Origin: Nostoc sp. FACHB-892
GTDB lineage: Bacteria > Cyanobacteriota > Cyanobacteriia > Cyanobacteriales > Nostocaceae
Assembly: GCF_014698795.1 (NCBI RefSeq)
Contig: NZ_JACJTR010000006.1
Coordinates: 1 to 64,000 of the forward strand
Direction: 5' to 3'
Length of the DNA stretch: 64,000 nucleotides
Shown here: piece by piece, positions 26,254 through 35,368 of the stretch
Layout of the letters: every line of letters starts with the position of its first letter
Numbering within the stretch: position 1 is the first letter of the stretch
Notes under the pieces: model-generated
Told to the model about the DNA's origin: nothing
The model's input: only the letters and a program-made list of their open reading frames with translations
The model's database searches: none
Program-made: the position numbers and the translations under genes

Positions 26254-27285
26254 ATGGTTGTAAGTCGCTCTAATCCAGCAGTACGTGTTCAATTAACGCC
26301 AATGCAAATTCCTGAAGCTTTACCTGTGGCAGGTTTGGCATTCAACGGAGCAGAAAGCATGAATGAGGCTGCACGTAGTTTACTCTTGCATCCTGGTAAT
26401 CCCAGTGAGATGATTGTGCAAGTGCAAAACTTAGAACAGCGCCCTTTGCACGTAAGCTTAAGCGTTGATGGCGATTTTCCTGCTGAGTGGTGTCAGATTG
26501 GGACAGAAGGCAGTGAAATTCCTGTTAGAGGACAGATGGATGCTGTTTTATATTTTCGAGTACCCGCTACATTTTTTGAAGATCAAGAAGCGATCGCTCC
26601 TGAAAAAAAAGATAAATTAACTCTCAACTTTCGCAGCCTAGTTACTATACGCATAGACTCAGGCACAGACCAAGAACAAATCCACACCAGCGAGTATTTT
26701 GATTTATACATTCGTCCCTACATGGACTACATGGAGTTTTTGCCAATTCTTTATCGAGAAGTAGACTTTATTGGTCGCTTCATGAAGATATTTGAGCAAG
26801 CTTTTCAACCAGCCATTGATAGTTACAATGTCATGTGGGCAAACCTCGACCCATTGACAGCACCGCAAGCACTACTACCTTTTATGGCTCATTGGGTTGC
26901 TTGGCAAGTAGATTCAGTTTGGGATCTCCAGCAACAAAGACGTTTAATTCGCCGGGCTGTAGAACTTTATCGGTGGCGGGGAACTCGTAAAGGATTACGT
27001 CTCTATTTACATCTTTATACTGGTTTACCTTTAGACGAAGATTTACCTAATGAAGCTGATAAACATATTAGTATTACAGAACCTTTTGGGCCAAGTTTCA
27101 TTATCGGAGAGGCACAATTAGGAAATGCAGTTTTAGCAGGTGGACAACCGTATCACTTTATAGTGCGTTTGCGTTCAAATATTTCTAGTGGCATCATCAA
27201 CGAACAACTGATCGAAAAAATCATAGAACAAGAGAAACCTGCTTTTTGCACCTATGAATTATCTATCGAAAATCCCTCTGATTAA
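26254..27285 (+). CDS. Phage tail protein I-like (Afp12-type) baseplate protein
   Basis: The 343-residue protein has an N-terminal beta-sandwich-like half (residues about 1-150, SEMIVQVQNLEQRPLHVSLSVDGDFP) and a C-terminal tail-protein-I-like half: YMDYMEFLPILYREVDFIGRFMKIFEQAF, LDPLTAPQALLPFMAHWVAW, RRLIRRAVELYRWRGTRKGLRLYLHLYTG. It pairs with the gpJ-like protein to form baseplate wedges. The ATG at 26254 follows a C-rich repeat and lacks a clear ribosome site. Confidence 0.9.
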   Translation: MVVSRSNPAVRVQLTPMQIPEALPVAGLAFNGAESMNEAARSLLLHPGNPSEMIVQVQNLEQRPLHVSLSVDGDFPAEWCQIGTEGSEIPVRGQMDAVLYFRVPATFFEDQEAIAPEKKDKLTLNFRSLVTIRIDSGTDQEQIHTSEYFDLYIRPYMDYMEFLPILYREVDFIGRFMKIFEQAFQPAIDSYNVMWANLDPLTAPQALLPFMAHWVAWQVDSVWDLQQQRRLIRRAVELYRWRGTRKGLRLYLHLYTGLPLDEDLPNEADKHISITEPFGPSFIIGEAQLGNAVLAGGQPYHFIVRLRSNISSGIINEQLIEKIIEQEKPAFCTYELSIENPSD

Positions 27286-27329
27286 ATAATTCGTAATTAC
27301 TAAGTAAAAGATAAAATCCAAAATTACTT

Positions 27330-28529
27330 ATGTCCCATCCTTTCCCACCGCCACCAATCAAATCTTTTGAACGCCTTCAAGCCGCAGACGGTTTACTAAT
27401 CAATGCGGAACGCTGGCGTACAGCCCATGATTACCACAGAAATCGGCAAAATGCCCAATATCAAAGTTTAAACCAACCAGGGATTGTCTGCGGTTTAGGT
27501 GTTCGAGATGTGGCTGCCCCAAGTCAAGTAGAAGCTAGATATAGAGATGGGCGTTGGGTGCAAATTCAACCTGGTATTGCAATTGATTTAGCAGGTAATC
27601 TAATTGTTGTACCGACTTCTTATGATTTTCCTATTGATCTAGAAGTAGCAAGCTCAGAACCACTTATGATCTACTTAGTAGTTAGCTATGTAGATCCTGA
27701 TGAATTGCGGCGTGGGCAGCAAAGAGATATTGTTCAAGAAACCTATCGAATTGATCAAAGAAACTCCATACCAGCCAGTTCAGAAATTGAGATATGCCGC
27801 ATACTTCTGCAACCAGGACATACTGAAATTACCCAACCTGCGGATGCTTTCTTTCCTGGATATAACAATGTTGATTTGCGTTATCGCCGTCAGGCACAAA
27901 TGCGTCCCCAAGCTCTTGTGTGTATGGCGCAAGCGACTCATAGCGATCCTGAATGTGCGCGTAATTTTTTCAGCCTTTCGTACTTGTTGCAAGCAGTAGA
28001 ACCTCTGTACCCCAGTTTGCGAGGAGCTGATGAACCAGGCCAGGTTTCTTTAGGAGAAAATATTCAAGATTATGATCTACTTTATCTAACAGGTGGACAG
28101 GCCATATCTTTCAATAGTCTCGAATTTGAATCCCTTAAAAATTACTTAAATTTAGGTGGTGTGCTTCTAGTTGATGCACCAGCAAATGCTAACCTTTTGA
28201 TTGAGAGTACTCAAGCATTAGCGCAACAGTTAGAGAGTCCTTTAAGACCTTTAGAAGAATTGCAACGAAGTCATCCTTTAAGGACAAAACCTTTTTTATT
28301 TGCTGCTTTGCCAATGGTTAATCAACAGCAAATTAAACTGTTAATGGGTGGAGGGATTATTTTAGCGATTGGAGATTTAGCAACTGCTTGGGGACTGGAT
28401 AGAGATTTGAGTTTACCCAGATTGAGCATTCGTACAGCTCAGGAACTCGGAATTAATATTCTTCACTATGCTTGGAAACGGCGACAGTTAATTGGTTTGC
28501 AACAGGAAGATAATTTAGGGCAATGGTAG
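27330..28529 (+). CDS. DUF4159-like CIS protein
   Basis: The 399-residue protein has an N-terminal part (residues 1-180) typical of CIS genes near gpI (RLQAADGLLINAERWRTAHDYHRNRQNAQYQSLNQPGIVCGLGV) and a C-terminal DUF4159-like, glutamine-amidotransferase-fold part: DYDLLYLTGGQAISFNSLEFESLKNYLNLGGVLLVDAP and ALPMVNQQQIKLLMGGGIILAIGDLATAWG. No catalytic Cys is evident. It closes the plus-strand CIS operon and may be a baseplate-peripheral or anchoring component; function is not established from sequence. Confidence 0.85.
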   Translation: MSHPFPPPPIKSFERLQAADGLLINAERWRTAHDYHRNRQNAQYQSLNQPGIVCGLGVRDVAAPSQVEARYRDGRWVQIQPGIAIDLAGNLIVVPTSYDFPIDLEVASSEPLMIYLVVSYVDPDELRRGQQRDIVQETYRIDQRNSIPASSEIEICRILLQPGHTEITQPADAFFPGYNNVDLRYRRQAQMRPQALVCMAQATHSDPECARNFFSLSYLLQAVEPLYPSLRGADEPGQVSLGENIQDYDLLYLTGGQAISFNSLEFESLKNYLNLGGVLLVDAPANANLLIESTQALAQQLESPLRPLEELQRSHPLRTKPFLFAALPMVNQQQIKLLMGGGIILAIGDLATAWGLDRDLSLPRLSIRTAQELGINILHYAWKRRQLIGLQQEDNLGQW

Positions 28530-28652
28530 CAGTAGTAGGGTGGACATTACTTTAAATAATATTGCATCTATTTCACATTTTTTTGGCAATACCTACCCGA
28601 TAATATCGTTCGCCTCAATTTAATTTCTATCTTTCTTTATTCCCTAACACCC

Positions 28653-29012
28653 CTAAAGTACAAATCCCAAAACTATATTTAAGGCTGTACCAATAAGTTC
28701 CCAGTGTTCTGACTCCAGCACGCCCACCAAACCCAAAATACGACTATGGTCAACAGCACGAATTTGACCAATATCTATAAAACGGTCTTGGTCTAGTCCA
28801 TTATTTGGTGTTGCTTTCACATTTACAACGTAGGGGGCTTGTTTACTTCCGGGACGAAATGGCATGATAATTGTTAGCAAGCCATACTGATTCATGATGT
28901 CATTTTGCACAATTAAGCAAGCGCGGATTTTTTTTGCTTCAGCCCCCATTGTTGGTTCAAGATTCACCCAACGTATTTCTCCCCGGCGATAAGTTAAATT
29001 ACTCCCTGGCAT
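28653..29012 (-). CDS. MazF/PemK-type endoribonuclease toxin
   Basis: The 119-residue protein has the MazF fold pattern: YRRGEIRWVNLEPTMGAEAKKIRACLIVQNDIMNQYGLLTIIMPF and DRFIDIGQIRAVDHSRILGLVGVLE. The conserved Arg of the start region and the Asp/Gln/Arg segment DIGQIRAVD are present. MazF toxins cut mRNA at short sequences. It starts inside the antitoxin gene (14-base overlap), the usual arrangement. Confidence 0.93.
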   Translation of the reverse strand: MPGSNLTYRRGEIRWVNLEPTMGAEAKKIRACLIVQNDIMNQYGLLTIIMPFRPGSKQAPYVVNVKATPNNGLDQDRFIDIGQIRAVDHSRILGLVGVLESEHWELIGTALNIVLGFVL

Positions 29013-29229
29013 TTATGCCATCCCCAACAACACTATCCCAAGCAGCAACTTCAGCTTGATATTCTGGCTCTTCAGTATCCTGCTTGAGGGCTGCAATCAT
29101 TTCTGCTGCTAAAGTTCGGCGGCGGTGTTCTGCCAGCAGTGTATTGATGTATGCACTACGGTTACCCTCTGCATACTGATCTACAAATCGCAGAATGTCT
29201 TCTTCTAAGGTAATCGTGACTTTGAGCAT
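28999..29229 (-). CDS. Ribbon-helix-helix antitoxin of the MazF-type pair
   Basis: The 76-residue protein starts LKVTITLEEDILRFVDQYAEGNRSAYINTLL, a ribbon-helix-helix DNA-binding core, followed by an acidic C-terminal tail expected to wrap the toxin. It lies upstream of and overlaps the toxin gene. The pair is expected to repress its own promoter just upstream of 29229. Confidence 0.88.
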   Translation of the reverse strand: MLKVTITLEEDILRFVDQYAEGNRSAYINTLLAEHRRRTLAAEMIAALKQDTEEPEYQAEVAAWDSVVGDGINARE

Positions 29230-29368
29230 CTATATTAACTTTTTGTCTTACTATTTAGTATGATTTTATCATCTTATAATTAAAGACAAGCAGCTTAAGC
29301 CCCTTGTTCGGGAGTAAACTCACAGATAATCGGTATTAAGTAGAAAACAATATTTCTGGTAATTAATA

Positions 29369-30163
29369 TCAATCTTCTGCCCGCAACAACCAAAAACCGC
29401 TATAAGTCATCCCAGAATCATCTGGTTGAACTAACAAAAAATGCAATCCTCGGCTTTGCTGTTTCCGTTGTTCATATACTTGGGCTGCTGTTGTAACTTC
29501 TGGATCTTCAAAAGTGGCAACAATCCACCTATCTACCAAGCCAGCCTCTAATACTAAGCCGTCTGGTGCGCCAGATATGTAATTTAAGCTTACGGGACGG
29601 GCTTGCTGCAACCACCGCGCTAGGCGCATCGATTGCCGTCCACCATAAATTACTACACCAGGGATGGGTACTGTTGATGCCAAACCCAAATTGATGGGTT
29701 TGCGATGTTCTGGGATGTGCAGAATGGGAATGGGGCGATCGCTAAATATCGTTTCCACATCACTAGCAGCTAAACTTGCAAAACGCCATTGTTCTCCCCA
29801 AAGGTTTTCTGGTAATGGTGCTGGAGGTGGTTTATCCAGGGTTGAGGGATACTGCTTTTCTTGTAACCACTGCTTCAGTGCCAAAGTGTGGCGGGTAGGT
29901 TCGACATTAATACTTAAATTGCGTCCCGCCGCCTCAATTAAATTTAGAGACTGAGGACGAAACACCTGAATCACATCTGGCAATTTTTCACCTGCGGCTA
30001 ACTCAAGTTGAGCAGCAACCCAACTAGAATTAGCTGCTGACTGGAGACAGCTAGCTTCATACTCAAAGCTGCGAGTTGCGTCACAAATCAACAACTCCCA
30101 TAGAATTTGTCCAGATGCGTCTTGCAATGGACGACGATAAAAATCAACTTGCCAAATTTTCAT
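29369..30163 (-). CDS. Tab2/Atab2 family RNA-binding protein
   Basis: From the ATG at 30163 the 264-residue protein begins MKIWQVDFYRRPLQDASGQILWELLICD and holds EYEASCLQSAANSSWVAAQLELA, QVFRPQSLNLIEAAGR, and PIPGVVIYGGRQSMRLARWLQ, ending SGMTYSGFWLLRAED. This is the Tab2/Atab2 family, known in algae and plants for translation of photosystem I reaction-centre mRNA. An upstream extension of the frame (28 codons) reads through TCCCCACTCCC-type repeats and is rejected as start. Confidence 0.93.
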   Translation of the reverse strand: MKIWQVDFYRRPLQDASGQILWELLICDATRSFEYEASCLQSAANSSWVAAQLELAAGEKLPDVIQVFRPQSLNLIEAAGRNLSINVEPTRHTLALKQWLQEKQYPSTLDKPPPAPLPENLWGEQWRFASLAASDVETIFSDRPIPILHIPEHRKPINLGLASTVPIPGVVIYGGRQSMRLARWLQQARPVSLNYISGAPDGLVLEAGLVDRWIVATFEDPEVTTAAQVYEQRKQQSRGLHFLLVQPDDSGMTYSGFWLLRAED

Positions 30164-30169
30164 AGTGTG

Positions 30170-30200
<31 letters not shown>

Positions 30201-30268
30201 GAGATGAGGGGGATGAGGGAGATGAGGAAGAAATAAGCAATGCCCAATGCCCCATGCCCAATAACAAT

Positions 30269-30538
30269 TTAAAAAGCCTGAATCCATTCTTTGACAGAAT
30301 ATTCAGTCCAGATGCCATTTTTCCAGTAGGGGTCATTTTCAATTAACTGGCGTACAGTGGCTTCGTCTTCGGCTTCGTAAATTCCAAAAACTTTTGTGAC
30401 ATCTTTGGTGGGGCCAATGGTAATAAGCACACCGGATTCTTTTTGTTTTGCTAATCCGTCTAAATGGGCTTGACGGTAGGGGGTGCGTTTTTCGAGAACG
30501 TCTTCGCAGTAAGTTCCCCAGAGTACATATTTAGTCAT
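30269..30538 (-). CDS. YciI-like protein
   Basis: The 89-residue protein matches the YciI family of small dimeric alpha/beta proteins: KYVLWGTYCEDVLEKRTPYRQAHLDGL, then SGVLITIGPTKDVTKVFGIYEAEDEATVRQLIENDPYWKNGIWTEYSVKEW. The His in AHLDGL and the Asp in ENDPY correspond to the family's conserved polar pair. No substrate is known. It stands alone between repeat-rich spacers. Confidence 0.92.
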   Translation of the reverse strand: MTKYVLWGTYCEDVLEKRTPYRQAHLDGLAKQKESGVLITIGPTKDVTKVFGIYEAEDEATVRQLIENDPYWKNGIWTEYSVKEWIQAF

Positions 30539-30634
30539 AATTGCTTGTTTCTCCTACTGGTTAATAAGATATTACTCTCGCGGTTTATAAGAGGTTGCTT
30601 GAAAAGTCTTTCCCTGTGACTTTAGGCACTTTGA

Positions 30635-30710
30635 GATCCCCCCTAACCCCCCTTTTTAAGGGGGGAACCGGAATCAAAGTCCCCCTTTTTAAGGGGGATT
30701 TAGGGGGATC
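30635..30710. repeat. GATCCCCC palindromic dispersed repeat, copy 1
   Basis: A 76-bp element starts with GATCCCCCCTAA and ends with its complement TTTAGGGGGATC; inside are two CCCCCTTTTTAAGGGGG palindromes. Related copies are at 35188-35222 and 43251-43321 in this window. Confidence 0.85.
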
Positions 30711-30768
30711 TAAAACTTTTGCTATCGACAAGAGGATTTTTCAAACATCCTCTAAACGCCCTTTTAAC

Positions 30769-31941
30769 TCAAACTTTAGACTCTATTTGTTGCCTCAACC
30801 AATCACGAAAACTAGCATGATAAATACTATAGTGGATTTCTGCTGCAATTGATTCTAAATGTAAAAACTCTTGCCACTTGTCTAAAATTACTTTGATTTC
30901 ATATTCATCTACATCTAATGTTTCGGCGATCGCTTCTATTGATATTGGTTGCTCTTGAACTAAGATATTTAACACCTGCAAAGCCATTGGTTGCTGTTTA
31001 CTGGTTGCTAAATTCATTTTTTCTAAATGATTTTGATAATATATTTGTAAGTTTTGGGGGTAAATATCCTCAGTAATATCTGCTAAAATTTCTTTAACAT
31101 ACATAAAATTGGTTTCATCATTAAAACCTTGTGTCATGTTGAGCGAAACATCTCCGGGATTCTTCTCTTCGCTCAGGCTACGCACCGTGCGGGTTTGCCT
31201 TTGGCGTTCTCGTTCGCGTAGCGTCTCCGTCAGGAGAAGAGTAGCCGCAGAAGCGTCTACAGAATGAGATAATTCATTTAAATAAGTTTTAATATATTCC
31301 TGAATATCAGCGCGGTTTTGTTCAGGGTAATTTGATAAATCTAAAGATTGGGCTGGTGTTTCAATTAATAAACCTGATTTATCTGCCAAAAAAGGACGAC
31401 GACTCAGGATAAAATAAACTTTTTCTGGTAGATAACGGGGTAAATAAAATATATTTGAGCCGCGTGGTTGATTATTGATATCAATTCTATCGCAGCCATC
31501 TATAGTAATAATTAAACGTTGTTTTGGTTGCAATCTATTGCTGATTTGTTGCAGTAACAACGATAAAAAACCACTGTCTTCTGTGGTAGAGTCAGGAAAG
31601 TTAGGGGTAAGATTTTTAATACCTTGATTTTGGGCGATTTCTATTAATTGAGTGCAAATTGCCGTCAGAAATTCCTCAACGCGACTTTTACCTGAGATTT
31701 CGACATTGTAATAAACAACTCCCGGATTTTGGCTGACATAATGGGCAAGAATGGCACTTTTACCAATACCAGGATCGCCGATAATAGTAAAGTAGCCCCG
31801 GTCAGATTGATTGAGAAATTTGTTGATAGCAGCAAAGACAAATTCACGACCGACAAAGTTTTGATTTTTAGCGGTAATGATTTGCTGAAATTCTAAGGGA
31901 TATTTGGGGATATTGATCGGATTTTGAGCAATCGGTTTCAT
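30769..31941 (-). CDS. STAND/NACHT-like ATPase lacking a repeat sensor (gene B)
   Basis: The 390-residue protein starts near the nucleotide-binding domain: NFVGREFVFAAINKFLNQ, Walker A GDPGIGKSA (about residues 56-64), Walker B RLIITIDGCDRI, sensor-like YFILSRRPF. A winged-helix part follows (VLNILVQEQPISIEAIAETLDVDEYEIKVILDKWQ) and it ends YHASFRDWLRQQIESKV, where related proteins continue into WD40 or TPR sensors. Residues about 226-270 are encoded by an inserted dispersed repeat. It lies four bases after the WD40 gene and is similar to the broken ATPase upstream, so the two look like duplicates. Family members are often defence or signalling switches. Confidence 0.82.
   Translation of the reverse strand: MKPIAQNPINIPKYPLEFQQIITAKNQNFVGREFVFAAINKFLNQSDRGYFTIIGDPGIGKSAILAHYVSQNPGVVYYNVEISGKSRVEEFLTAICTQLIEIAQNQGIKNLTPNFPDSTTEDSGFLSLLLQQISNRLQPKQRLIITIDGCDRIDINNQPRGSNIFYLPRYLPEKVYFILSRRPFLADKSGLLIETPAQSLDLSNYPEQNRADIQEYIKTYLNELSHSVDASAATLLLTETLRERERQRQTRTVRSLSEEKNPGDVSLNMTQGFNDETNFMYVKEILADITEDIYPQNLQIYYQNHLEKMNLATSKQQPMALQVLNILVQEQPISIEAIAETLDVDEYEIKVILDKWQEFLHLESIAAEIHYSIYHASFRDWLRQQIESKV
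31135..31265. repeat. Dispersed repeat inserted in frame in STAND gene B
   Basis: The plus strand here reads GAAACATCTCCGGGATTCTT...GCTCAGGCTACGCACC...TTCGCGTAGCGTCTCC, a mosaic of Nostoc-type interspersed repeat motifs. On the minus strand it stays open and adds about 43 low-complexity, Arg/Glu-rich residues (TLRERERQRQTRTVRSLSEE) between the ATPase and helical parts. The gene context on both sides resumes normal family sequence. Confidence 0.75.
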
Positions 31942-31944
31942 TTT

Positions 31945-32919
31945 TTAACCCCCTTCTAAACGGAGGAAATGAACACGCCCTGACTGTTCTCCTGCTACAA
32001 TTGTCAATCCATCTGGGGAAACTGCACAGCAAATTATAGGACTATCACCAATAAAAGTAGAGATTTCCTTTCCGGTATGCAAATCCCACACTTTCAGGGT
32101 GTTGTCATCTGAACCAGAAACGGCTGTTTTTCCATCTGGGGCGATCACTACTGCATATACTGAGCCATTATGACCAGTCAGGGTAGAGATTTCCTTTCCG
32201 GTATGCAAATCCCACACTTTCAGGGTGTTGTCATCTGAACCAGATACGGCTGTTTTTCCATCTGGGGCGATCGCTACTGCTCTTACCCAGTCGTTATGAC
32301 CAGTCAGGGTAGAGATTTCCTTTCCGGTATGCAAATCCCACACTTTCAGGGTGTTGTCATCTGAACCAGATACGGCTGTTTTTCCATCTGGGGCGATCGC
32401 TACTGCATTTACCGAGTTGTTATGACCAGTCAAGGTACGCAGTAGGTTTCCGCCTGGAGTGGTTAAGCTGGCTGTAATGGGGCGAAATCGAGGAATTTCA
32501 CTTTTACTTTCTGCTGCATCTGCCAAAATTTGCTGAATTTCTGGTTGGGGAAAACTCTGCAACCTTCCCCATAATTGTCCTACTAATTGGGTTTGGTTTT
32601 CATTCAAAACATGGGAAGATAATTCTAGCGCACGTTGAATTAATTTCAGGATTTTAACTTTTTCGGGGTTTAGTGTTTCATTTTTTTCTAAATTTTCTAA
32701 TATTTCCAAATCTTCAATTAAGAAATAATCTCTAATTAGGGCTTCTACTCCAAATTGAGAATCTTGAATTTTTAGATAAATAAAATCAAAATCTGTGAGA
32801 GTTTGATAATATTCGTCTGTCAATCCCCCGTTTAAAGCAGAAATTGGTGTTTTATCAAGAAAAGATTTTTTTTCTTCAAGATTCTTCAAAGATGTGAATC
32901 TATTAGCAATTTTACTCAT
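31945..32919 (-). CDS. WD40 protein with contracted repeat array
   Basis: The 324-residue protein has an N-terminal helical part (residues 1-165, YQTLTDFDFIYLKIQDSQFGVEALI) and a WD40 region with three nearly identical 42-residue units (TLTGHNNSVNAVAIAPDGKTAVSGSDDNTLKVWDLHTGKEI) plus one diverged unit. Four blades cannot close a normal seven-blade propeller, and DNA identity of the units points to recent repeat loss or conversion. It is in the same frame as the ATPase remnants upstream (stop TAA then two codons before its ATG), so it may be the sensor half of a once-single STAND-WD40 protein. Confidence 0.8.
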   Translation of the reverse strand: MSKIANRFTSLKNLEEKKSFLDKTPISALNGGLTDEYYQTLTDFDFIYLKIQDSQFGVEALIRDYFLIEDLEILENLEKNETLNPEKVKILKLIQRALELSSHVLNENQTQLVGQLWGRLQSFPQPEIQQILADAAESKSEIPRFRPITASLTTPGGNLLRTLTGHNNSVNAVAIAPDGKTAVSGSDDNTLKVWDLHTGKEISTLTGHNDWVRAVAIAPDGKTAVSGSDDNTLKVWDLHTGKEISTLTGHNGSVYAVVIAPDGKTAVSGSDDNTLKVWDLHTGKEISTFIGDSPIICCAVSPDGLTIVAGEQSGRVHFLRLEGG

Positions 32920-32925
32920 TTGACT

Positions 32926-34566
32926 TTAAGCATTAAAATATTTATAAAATTTTTGATTAACTTCTTTAAACCGCCTTTTATTTTTGTTTTTATCTAGCTT
33001 TGGTTGATTTTGCAGAAATTCCAGAAAACTGCGGTGATAAATAGTATAATAAGTTTTTTCTTCATCTCCTTCTTGTACTTTTTTAGGTGTTATATACTCC
33101 ACCCATTCACCTAAAATCTTCTCTACAGGAGATATATCCTCATCGAGAATATCAGCAATCATATTTGATGATATTGCATCACCTCTGATAACCAAAATAA
33201 AGAGTATTCTTACATTAATGTCATTGTCATCATTTTCCATATCCATACGCTGCCAATGAGTTGTATAATATTCGTCAAGTCCTTGTGGTAATCCTCTTAA
33301 ACTCAAGTCATTATATTTACCAGTAGCAATTGCTGGTAAAACATAGCGCAAGTACATAAAATTATTTTGACTTTTCTCAGCTAATTTATCAATAAAATCT
33401 GTCTGATTAATAGGCGGATTGTGTCTTTCTACCCACTCATTTAATTCAATAATTTCTTCCTGATTTTCAGACTGGTTTGAATTTTTAATTAATTGTTGAA
33501 TCCATCGTCGAATCTCATCTTTACTCATCTTCATGAATAAGCCTAAATATTCTTTTATATCTTTATGAGATTCCTCATCTTTTAAATTTAATTCAATGTA
33601 AGAAGTATTTACAGACAACCGTTTTTTGTCTTTATTATAAGGTCGTCTGGTCAGCAAAAAATAGATTCCATCGGGAAGATTTTGTGGTAAATCTAATAAA
33701 TTACTATTTCCTTCTTGTTATACTTCATCCAATGCATCAACAACAATGACAAGTTTTTGTCCTTTTAGTTCTTCACTGGTTTTTTGTAACAAAGTTTGTA
33801 AATTATCCGTTTCTGCGTTTTTTAGGGAATAACGCTTAATTAATTGTTGACGAATACTGGCTAAAAACTTTTCTGTTTTGTTGCGTCCTTCTGTGAAAAC
33901 ATTAAAATAACAAGGGCATTTATAAAATGAAACAAATTGAGCAGCGATCGCACTTTTACCCATCCCTGCATCACCAATCACAGTAAAATAACCCTTTTTT
34001 TCATTTTCAAGGAAATCTCTAATCGCCTCAAAAACAAACTCACGACCACAAAATAAACGAGTTTTTTCAGAAATTAAGGCTTTAAATTCTTTAGGATAAA
34101 CATCTAAATCCCAATGTGGATAAGTTTGGTCTGGAGGAATCAAAAATTTTGCAGATGTACTGCGTTTAGCGACAGAGATAAAAATCTCACCAAATTCCTC
34201 TAATTCTGCTGATATATTAATGTTAGCTTTGCGGATATCAGTGTCTAAACCATTACTATCAATAAACTGGCGGATATTTTCTACGAACTTAAACGGAGTA
34301 TTATTAGTATAAGCACTCCAAAAATAATCTTTAGTTACTTTCTCTCTAAACAATTTTAAGATTGGTTCCGGCTTAAATACACCATACGTTACCAGAGCGT
34401 AAACATAAACAGTATCAACATCATCAGGAATTTCGGTAGGATTGAGTTTTAATTCCTGTAAAACTTTGATAATAGCTTCGTTTTTTTGAGCTTGTTTAAT
34501 GATTATTTGACTGGCTTGAGGAGCATATTTACTAATCAATGAAGTGATGGCAGCAAACTCTATCAT
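32926..34566 (-). pseudogene. STAND ATPase gene interrupted by an in-frame stop (gene A)
   Basis: From the ATG at 34566 the first 282 codons give an N-terminal helical region (residues 1-145), FCGREFVFEAIRDFLEN, Walker A GDAGMGKSA and Walker B LVIVVDALDEV, then a TAA at 33718-33720. The same frame continues without shift as QEGNSNLLDLPQNLPDGIYFLLTRRPY and through a winged-helix part to YHRSFLEFLQNQPKL, ending at 32926. DALDEV-X-QEGNSNLLDLP is the expected continuous family sequence, so a single codon (probably GAA) became TAA. Re-initiation at 33657 would give a protein without the P-loop. The following WD40 frame is collinear. Confidence 0.85.
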
Positions 34567-34815
34567 CGTTGATTACCAGAAATTTACTATTTTAGTATAA
34601 GTAGCGTCAGAGCAAATTATATAGTAAATACTGTTGATTAGTAGTATAGATGTAATACTGCTTTATTCAAGCAACTGGGATTAGTATTATTGCGATCGCC
34701 TCCTCCCCGTCTACCCATACACAATTATTATTAAGGATATTTTGAGTATTTTAACTGATTGACAAAAGGCAATTTATCTTAAACTCCCACCGATGGGCTA
34801 CGCCTACGCATTTGT

Positions 34816-35172
34816 TATTTCGGCGTACCCATTTGCTATTTCGGCGTACCCATTTGCTATTTCGGCGTATCCATTTGCTATTTCGGCGTACCCATTTGCT
34901 ATTTCGGCGTACCCATTTGCTACTTCGGCGTACCCATTTGCTACTTCGGCGTACCCAATTACTATTTCGGCGTACCCAATTGCTATTTCGGCGTACCCAA
35001 TTGCTATTTCGGCGTACCCAATTGCTATTTCGGCGTACCCAATTGCTATTTCGGCGTACCCAATTGCTATTTCGGCGTACCCAATTGCTATTTCGGCGTA
35101 CCCATTTGCTATTTCGGCGTACCCATTTGCTATTTCGGCGTACCCATTTGCTATTTCGACGTACCCAATTGT
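34816..35172. repeat. 21-bp tandem repeat, 17 copies
   Basis: The unit ATTTCGGCGTACCCATTTGC(T) repeats 17 times with no length change; the central copies carry AATT instead of ATTT before GCT. Single-base variants are shared by neighbouring copies, a sign of unit expansion. All three frames on both strands stay open because 21 is a multiple of three; no start site or coding context supports translation. It is of the long tandemly repeated repetitive type known in heterocystous cyanobacteria. Confidence 0.95.
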
Positions 35173-35187
35173 TGATTTGGCGGAGCT

Positions 35188-35222
35188 TTTTGCCCCCCTT
35201 AAAAAGGGGGGTTGGGGGGATC
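35188..35222. repeat. GATCCCCC palindromic dispersed repeat, copy 2 (partial)
   Basis: TTTTTGCCCCCCTTAAAAAG followed by GGGGGTTGGGGGGATC is one half of the element at 30635-30710. It directly abuts the 21-bp tandem repeat. Confidence 0.75.
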
Positions 35223-35368
35223 AAAAGCCTGTGGTGCAACTCTAGAATACTTGTGTATACACCGTAGCCTTTATAAGGGGGGTAATTCTACTTGTGTGTA
35301 CACTGTAGCGGCAGGCGGGGTGAGGTTCTTGGAGTTTAGTAAGTAATCAGCCGAACATGATATAACTT

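Noticed and set aside
34816-35172. CRISPR array
   Set aside because: Units are contiguous with no spacers between them.
34751-35267. Three long open frames (150-162 codons) across the 21-bp repeat
   Set aside because: All frames stay open because the unit is 21 bp; no ribosome site and no non-repeat coding context.
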